A stretch of 64,000 nt of DNA, taken from contig CAMZMU010000071.1 of NCBI GenBank assembly GCA_947311845.1, positions 24,684,805-24,748,804 on the forward strand, read 5' to 3'. Each line of letters starts with the position of its first letter. Positions within the stretch are counted from its first letter, which is position 1. Made by a program: the position numbers and the translations under genes. The notes beneath the pieces are model-generated. The model was not told the origin of the DNA. It did no database searches and saw only the letters and a list, made by a program, of their open reading frames with translations. This document shows, one piece after another, positions 58,110-64,000 of this stretch. This DNA comes from Poa pratensis (taxonomy: Eukaryota > Streptophyta > Magnoliopsida > Poales > Poaceae).

Positions 58110-58696
58110 GAACCTCCTCTAGAATAGCAAAGGGAACATGCCGCATCAGTGCATCCCGCGAAAACCGCCGCGGACGCCCCCAGGAACATGTCGCTATTGC
58201 TCCTAGACACTGTTGCCACAGCTCCCCGATGGGAGTTCTTGCTGACAGTCGCATCAGCATTGATCTTCACCATTCCTGCCGGTGGAGGGATCCACCTCGC
58301 CGCGGCCGGACGAGAAGGGGGCACACGCTGTGTCCTGCCCGCTTCCTCTCCCTGCTTCAGGTCCGCTAAGGAACTTTCCACCAAACAGTCTACCGACAAA
58401 GGGCTCTGGTACACCCGCTCATGTATTGCCTTTCGTCGGGCATGCCAAATGGCCCATAGGTTGACAAGGAGCCGAACCAGGTCATCTTTCTTCAAGGTTT
58501 CAATCATTGTTGCTAACCACACCCGAGCATCTCCAGTATCAAAATGGGATATGTACTCGTAATGTTCTCCTCTTCGAATGCCCATACACATCTGGACATG
58601 GTGCAATGCGAAAATCAATATGTGTAATTTGTAAAAGAGAATATGACATTGTTGGTCCATAAACACAAACGAAGGCAATTTTGGCCCATTAACCAA
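58110..58696 (-). pseudogene. Fragment of a LINE-type RNase H protein
   Basis: The frame has VRLLVNLWAIWHARRKAIHE followed by VKINADATVSKNSHRGAVAT and FLGASAAVF, the start of the RVT_3/RNase H-like domain common in plant LINE-related proteins. The frame collapses after GASAAVFAG (about 58160), where it meets the LINE ORF1-like sequence. The catalytic remainder of RNase H is missing. It is a retroelement remnant next to the LINE, probably from another copy. Confidence 0.65.
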
Positions 58697-59131
58697 TGGA
58701 ACATACGCTTCAATCCATAAACTTTACCAAGTGAATAACTTTGGTCCAATGCCCATCATGAAATTTTAGAGACATAATTGCCATGTTGCATAAAAAATCA
58801 TGAAATTAGAGTCACTTTTGGCACAATTGTGTTTCCGTAAGTTTATGGGGGTTTGAATCATCTTTTGTTATCTGTTTCATTTTTCTTTTTTATATTGTTG
58901 ATGGGTGTACATTTGATTTCCTACATTTTGGGTACCCCCATGGAGCAAAAACTAGCTTGCAAATCCTCAACCCAAACAACGTCAGAGATTCGTGGTGATA
59001 TCCAGTTAAGTATGGGCGTAGTTTGAGTCAAAATGGGTTGTCTCATTCGATTTGATGGACCTAAGTACACTTTTCTTGGTCCATAGACTACACCACTGTT
59101 TCAATCAAGTTTATGGGCCAATGCATCCTTT
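58697..59131. other. Intergenic
   Basis: AT-rich. Phrases such as TTGGTCCATAGACTACACC recur in variant form, but no gene or clear element ends are seen. Confidence 0.4.
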
Positions 59132-59425
59132 GGGCATCTTTGATTCAAAGGAAAGGAAAATGAAAAGAATAGCAAAGGGATAGGAATAGGAAAGGGTGGC
59201 CGTGCAAACCTCTCCTTGTTCCTTGTGCACAGGATTCAAAGAATGAGCTCTGAGTGGATTTTTATTTTCCTCTATGTTCTGCCTTGAAAGTGGGACACGA
59301 AGGAAAATTTCCTCTGCTTTTTCCTAGCACCATTCCTACGATTCAAACAAGTGAACAGTGCTAACTATGGGAAATTTCCCAACCCTGTAAATTTCCTCCA
59401 CGTTTCCTCCAAATCAAAGGAGCCC
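59132..59425. mobile_element. Tourist-like MITE
   Basis: Left end GGGCATCTTTGATTCAAAGG. The right end read on the minus strand is GGGCTCCTTTGATTTGGAGG. 294 bp, with a T-rich flank (TTT/TTA) that would fit a 3-bp target duplication. Confidence 0.6.
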
Positions 59426-60315
59426 TTTAGGAACTTTTTGGTTCCATGATTTTGAAAACACGGAATACGAAAATATAATTCAATGTCATGTCTCATCCTA
59501 CATGAATTGAAATTGAAAAGACATGAATAAATAGTAGATGAAAATACATGAAAAAAATCTATGAAATTGCATATAAAGTAGACATAAAAAAATTGAGACC
59601 CTACAAACCAAACAAACGCTATATGATTTTTAAGGAGTCCAAAAAAAAAGGACATCTGCTCGGCATAAAATAACATATTTCCGGTGTTCGTTGCAATTTA
59701 CTCGCCCTTTTTGGTTGTTCTCTTTCTTCTCCGACCCAAAAGGCAACCCTGATCGAAGAAGGTGAAGAAAAGAAGGTAGGGACGGAACAAATCGACAAGT
59801 CTCACTCATCGTCCTTCCAATTCTTCTCCGTCCGTCGTCTTCAATCCACTTCTTCCTCTCCTTCGCCGAGGCGCCCTGCTTTCCACGCAGCTGCCCGCCG
59901 GACTGGTCTTCGACGACCCCACTGTTCTTCGCCCTGCTCTGCCCTGCCAGGTCGTCGTCCCTCCCAATATTTTCTCCCGCTTGTCCCCCACTTGGATCGC
60001 TTCTCTGAGATTTTTACCCGCCGCTCGCGACGAAAAATAGAAAAGAAACCCAGCTCAACGCGGCGGCGCGCGGCTGCCGAGATCCGGCTGCAAGAACTGC
60101 GTGAAAGTTACCGCTCCTCACTGCTTCGTTCAGGCACAATTACATAGAGGAGTTATATTGTGCCGACGCGGATCTGCGTGGAAGCAAGCGAAGGGAGCCC
60201 CGAATTGGGGAGTTCGGCCGGGAGGGACCAAAAGGCAGGCTCCCCAACTTGCCTCCCCAAACCGCTTAGCCATGGTGGTCTGGCTCTAGGAGCCTGCTCG
60301 CGCCTGGCTGCTGCC
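59426..60315 (+). promoter_or_regulatory. NPR gene promoter and 5' UTR region
   Basis: AT-rich to about 59700, then C/T-rich sequence (59790-59980) typical of a plant 5' UTR. The NPR frame is open upstream to an ATG at 60160, which would add 52 residues. I prefer 60316, where the family-like N-terminus MEPSSSITFASSSSYLSNGS begins. Confidence 0.45.
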
Positions 60316-63300
60316 ATGGAGCCGTCCTCGTCCATCACCTTCGCGTCGTCGTCCTCCTACCTCTCCAACGGCTCCAGCCCCTGCTCGCTCCCCGCGCTGC
60401 CGCCGGGGGCGGTGGCGCCGCCGCTGCCCGGCGCGGAGGGATGGGGAGCGAGCAGCGGCGCGGACGTGGTGAGCCTGGTTAGGCTCAGCAACAACCTCGA
60501 GCGCCTCCTCCTCGACCCCGACCTCGACTGCAGCGACGCCGATGTCGACATGGCGGACGGAGGGCCGCCCATTCCCGTCCACCGCTGCATCCTCGCCGCG
60601 CGCAGCCCCTTCTTCCACGAGTTCGTCCGTCGAAGCCGCGGTGATGGACTCCTTTCTTCCTTGGCCGCAGCCGGCGGCGGCGGAGGGTGTGGGGAAGGGA
60701 CCGGGAGGCCGCAGTACAAGATGGAGGAGCTTGTCCCTGGGGGCCGTGTGGGCCGCGAGGCCTTCCTGGAGTTCACGCGGTACCTCTACACGGGCAAGCT
60801 CCGGCCAGCACCGCACGACGTGGTGTCCTGTGCTGATCATGCCTGCCCGCACGACTCCTGCCCGCCGGCCATCAGGTTCGCCGTCGAGCTCATGTACGCG
60901 GCCTGGACCTTCAAGATCTCTGATCTCGTCCAGGTGTTCCAGGTGCGAATGCGTTGGCTGTTATGAGTTATATGCCTCTGAATTTTGTATAGGATGCCAG
61001 TATTTTATAATCTTGGCTACACACATGCCACAAACACTTCACAGTATATTTGGCATGCTAAACTGAAACAGATGACAAAGTAAATTTGTGATTGTGACGG
61101 AGTAAAAAAGCAAATCATGGTTTTATTTCTCCATTTCATCATGACCCTTTTGTTACTCCGGTGTAGTACTAATCATGCTTGAGATGATCTTCTACTGCAG
61201 CGACGGCTTCTTAACTTTGTTGACAAGACTCTAGCGGAAGAAGTCCTTCCTATTTTGCAAGTTGCTTTCCACGCAGAGCTTTCTCAAGTGCGTGAAAAAT
61301 GTGTTCAGAGGATTGCAAGATCAGATCTTGATGATATATCTTTGGATAAGGAACTTCCTCAAGAAGTTGCTGATGAGATAAAAAAGATTCGACAGAATTC
61401 TCCGTCCATTGATGGCGACACCGTCATTTTGGACCCTATACACGAGAAAAGAGTAAGAAGAATCCACAGGGCACTGGATTCTGATGATGTCGAACTTGTG
61501 AAGTTGCTTCTTAATGAGTCTGAAATCACTTTAGATGATGCCAATGCATTGCATTATGCTTCTGCGTACTGCGATTCAAAAGTTGTTTCAGAGTTGTTAG
61601 ACTTGAGAATGGCTAACTTGAATTTGAAGAATAGTCGTGGATACACATCGCTCCACCTGGCTGCTATGAGAAGAGAACCCGCTATTATTATGTGTCTCCT
61701 AAGCAAAGGAGCGGTGGCGTCACAATTGACAAATGATGGCCGGCTTGCAAGTAACATATGTCGGAGGTTAACAAGAGCAAAAGACTACAATGCAAAGATG
61801 GAGCAGGGCCAAGAGTCGAATAAAGATAGGATGTGCATTGAGATCCTAGAGAGGGAGATGATGAGGAATCATATGACAGTGGAAGATGCTGTCACCTCAC
61901 CTTTATTGGCTGATGATCTTCAGATGAAACTAAGCTACCTGGAAAACAGAGGTGAAGTTCCCTTTTATGCATGCTAGAATGACATTTGCTACTTGTAGGC
62001 AATTCTTTTGTCAAGATTAAAATGATGCCTATCTTTTCCTCTCTCCAGTATAAATGATATACTTGTGCTGTACTTATATGACATCGAACATCATTCAACT
62101 GTCCAATGTTCAGCGTGGTCACACCATGCTAAAATGATCTATGGTTTCTGCAGTTGCGCTAGCAAGATTCTTCTTCCCTGCTGAAGCAAAAATTGCCATG
62201 CATATTGCACAGGCAGATATCACACCAGAAGTTGGCAGGGTTCCTGCAGCAAGTACTTCTGGTAAACTAAAAGAGGTCGATCTGAACGAGACACCATTAA
62301 CACAAAACAAAAGGCTTCGTGCAAGGGTGGATGCACTAGCGAAAACAGGTGTTAAATCAGTTGTATATCTTTCCGTTTTACTTTCACGGCACAATCTCTT
62401 CTTGCAAACTGTTAATTGTCTGTGAATCAATTTTTCATGACTAGAGATTACCATCTGGTTACTTTGTCCAGTACCTACATCGTTGGCTAATTTGTTAGCT
62501 GTTAATACAACTAGAGATTGCATACAAATTTGTACCTAAGTAACTTAATCATTATTTATTAGAATCATTGGTATCTTCTTCATAAATCTCTTGATAGCAT
62601 GTATTTATACACTACAGAACATGACCATGTAAAATTATGTTGCCATTCTGGCATATGTTTATTGTGCACCATATGCTGGCTTTTGCTGGCTACCAAGCCT
62701 GCTGCCTACCCATGCACAAGCTCATTTGTAAGGATGTGTTTACAAGTTCTTGTGCATCTTGCCGCTCCAAGTTTTTTTGGCTTTCTCTGTCTTTTGTTTT
62801 TTGCCGGGCAATGCTGTAATTAAACTCTTTTATTCTACCTAATCGAATGGCAAACGAATGCCTTGACCTCAAAAAAATAGTACTGCCTTGACTGAAGGGG
62901 CAGATACTTGCAGGTTGATGTGATTAGCATTGTTATTGACTTATCATGCTTCCCCCTTGACATCATGATGTAGTATAATTTCATAAAATGTATGCAGTTA
63001 CCGTCAACAGGATGCAACCTTAATCAATTTCCTTAGTTCGTTCAATAGTTTAATTATTTACCTATTAAACTTTCTGGTAGTCTCTCTAATCGCTTGCAAC
63101 TTGCTGATTATTCATCAAAACTTGTCTGTGATGCTTGCAGTGGAGCTGGGCCGTCGGTACTTCCCAAACTGCTCGCAGGTGCTAGACAAGATTTTGGAAG
63201 ATGACTTGTCGAATGGGTTCGACGTGTTCCACCAGCAAAACGGCAGCCCCGACGAGCAAAAGGTAAAGAAGATGCGCTTGGGCGAGCTGAAGGAGGATGT

Positions 63301-63400
63301 GCGCAAGGCATTCAGCAAAGACACGGCCGATAACAGCGTGTATTCTGTGCTGTCGTCTAACTCGTCATCCTCGCCGCCGCAGACTGCCGAGGGGAAGTGA
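60316..63400 (+). CDS. NPR2: NPR-family BTB-ankyrin salicylic acid receptor (NPR3/NPR4 clade)
   Basis: Four exons: 60316-60942, 61201-61951, 62154-62348 and 63141-63400, coding for 610 residues with clean GT-AG borders. Order: low-complexity N-terminus; BTB/POZ (VHRCILAARSPFFHEFV) with a C2HC zinc site at C172, C177, H179 and C182; ankyrin repeats about 295-400 (RALDSDDVELVKLLLNESEI, RGYTSLHLAAMRREPAII); NPR1-like C-terminal domain with the repression motif VDLNETP at 501-507. The arginine of LENRV (R459, last codon of exon 2) corresponds to the salicylate-contacting Arg of AtNPR4 (R419) and AtNPR1 (R432). NPR3/NPR4 proteins bind salicylic acid and repress defence genes with TGA factors in the nucleus, and act as ubiquitin-ligase adaptors. 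From memory the sequence is closest to rice NPR2/NH2. No lesion is visible. Confidence 0.93.
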
Positions 63401-64000
63401 GGGGTAAGCCGTTGAGCACCGTAGAGATGTGAACGGAACAGAGGACTAAAGGAGGGATCTGCTAGGCATGCGTGCGTATGTATAGTGCTTACAGTGGTGT
63501 AAAACTAGATATCGAAGAAAGCCCCAGATACTAGAGGATAGTATATATACTGTGCTGGACCGGAGTGTTGGAGGAGGCTATTGTCTGGTCCCTTGCTGGC
63601 GGCGGAGAAAGAGCCGCTGATCAACTCCGACGATATGCGTGCAGCATGCTGTCTTTCTTTCGCATAGCTGCAATAAGTACTTGTTTGATACTCCTAGGTA
63701 GTAGTAGCTCTTGAGGCTGTAGAAGAACTTGGGACGTAATGTAAGTCAAAGGAGACAGTTGCTTGTTGTCGATTTGTTACCAATACATAGTTGATTTTCG
63801 TAGCTCAAATTCTACAAAAGAAAAGGAACACAAGAGTTTTTGCCTGATAGGCTGATAAGCTTTGCATCGTTGCTGCCCATTGCCTGACGTTTTCACACCT
63901 CACGGTCAGGAAGTAATCGACACTGGCTGATCATCTTGTACTCCGGATGGACCAGTACTGAGTACTGACTCGACTTTGATATACATGGTACAGAACTCTT
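63401..64000 (+). other. NPR gene 3' UTR and flank
   Basis: No further coding frame. The 3' UTR probably ends between about 63740 and 63830, where AATACATAG and an A-rich stretch occur. Confidence 0.4.

Noticed and set aside
1..64000. A new multi-gene defence or biosynthetic system
   Set aside because: The intact genes belong to known, unrelated plant families, and the rest is explained mainly by transposons. Nothing seen supports a new joint system.

Overview
The window is nuclear DNA of a grass, most probably a Triticeae species (wheat, Aegilops or barley type). The evidence is the nested stack of LTR retrotransposons with Tat, Athila and copia features, a CACTA element, Helitrons, Stowaway MITEs with CTCCCTCC ends, and spliced plant genes with GC-rich first exons. 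No prokaryotic, organellar or viral gene block was seen.

Left third (1-27.4 kb) is a nest of transposons. An old LINE (25323-27360) was split inside its reverse transcriptase by a copia-type element that carries gag but no visible pol (12600-25322). A Helitron with F-box gene debris (17143-22557) jumped into the copia interior. An Athila-like element (7933-12599) jumped into the copia 5' LTR. A Tat-lineage gypsy element (window start to 7932) jumped into the Athila coding region. A 3027-bp CACTA element (1394-4420) jumped into the intron-containing antisense gene of the Tat element. The CACTA carries its own GRF zinc-finger gene and an acidic tandem-repeat ORF.

Middle (27.4-37 kb): a small TIR element holds a frameshifted AP2/ERF-like gene. 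Next come a tRNA-Thr(AGT) gene cut at its last acceptor-stem base by a 912-bp poly(A) retroposon with a 15-bp target duplication, and an intact tRNA-Gln(CTG). After about 2 kb of unexplained DNA there is a minus-strand Helitron end, then an unrecognised minus-strand multi-exon gene or gene fragment.

Right part (37-64 kb) is the genic island, all on the plus strand. It holds a three-exon secretory-pathway gene resembling TUNICAMYCIN INDUCED 1 (37513-39955). It also holds a 15-exon DEIH-box helicase of the NIH/DExH6 type with an ankyrin insert (41101-50166). The last gene is a four-exon NPR-family salicylic-acid co-receptor gene of the NPR3/NPR4 clade, closest to rice NPR2/NH2 (60316-63400). 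The helicase has perfect splice junctions but three separate net -1 frameshifts, so it is either a young pseudogene or carries sequence errors. A decayed minus-strand LINE (about 53925-58100) and a LINE-type RNase H fragment lie between the helicase and NPR genes.

No clearly new biological system was found. The most informative observations are the helicase lesions, the interrupted tRNA-Thr gene, the CACTA-borne gene pair, the gag-only copia element and the dated order of the nested insertions.
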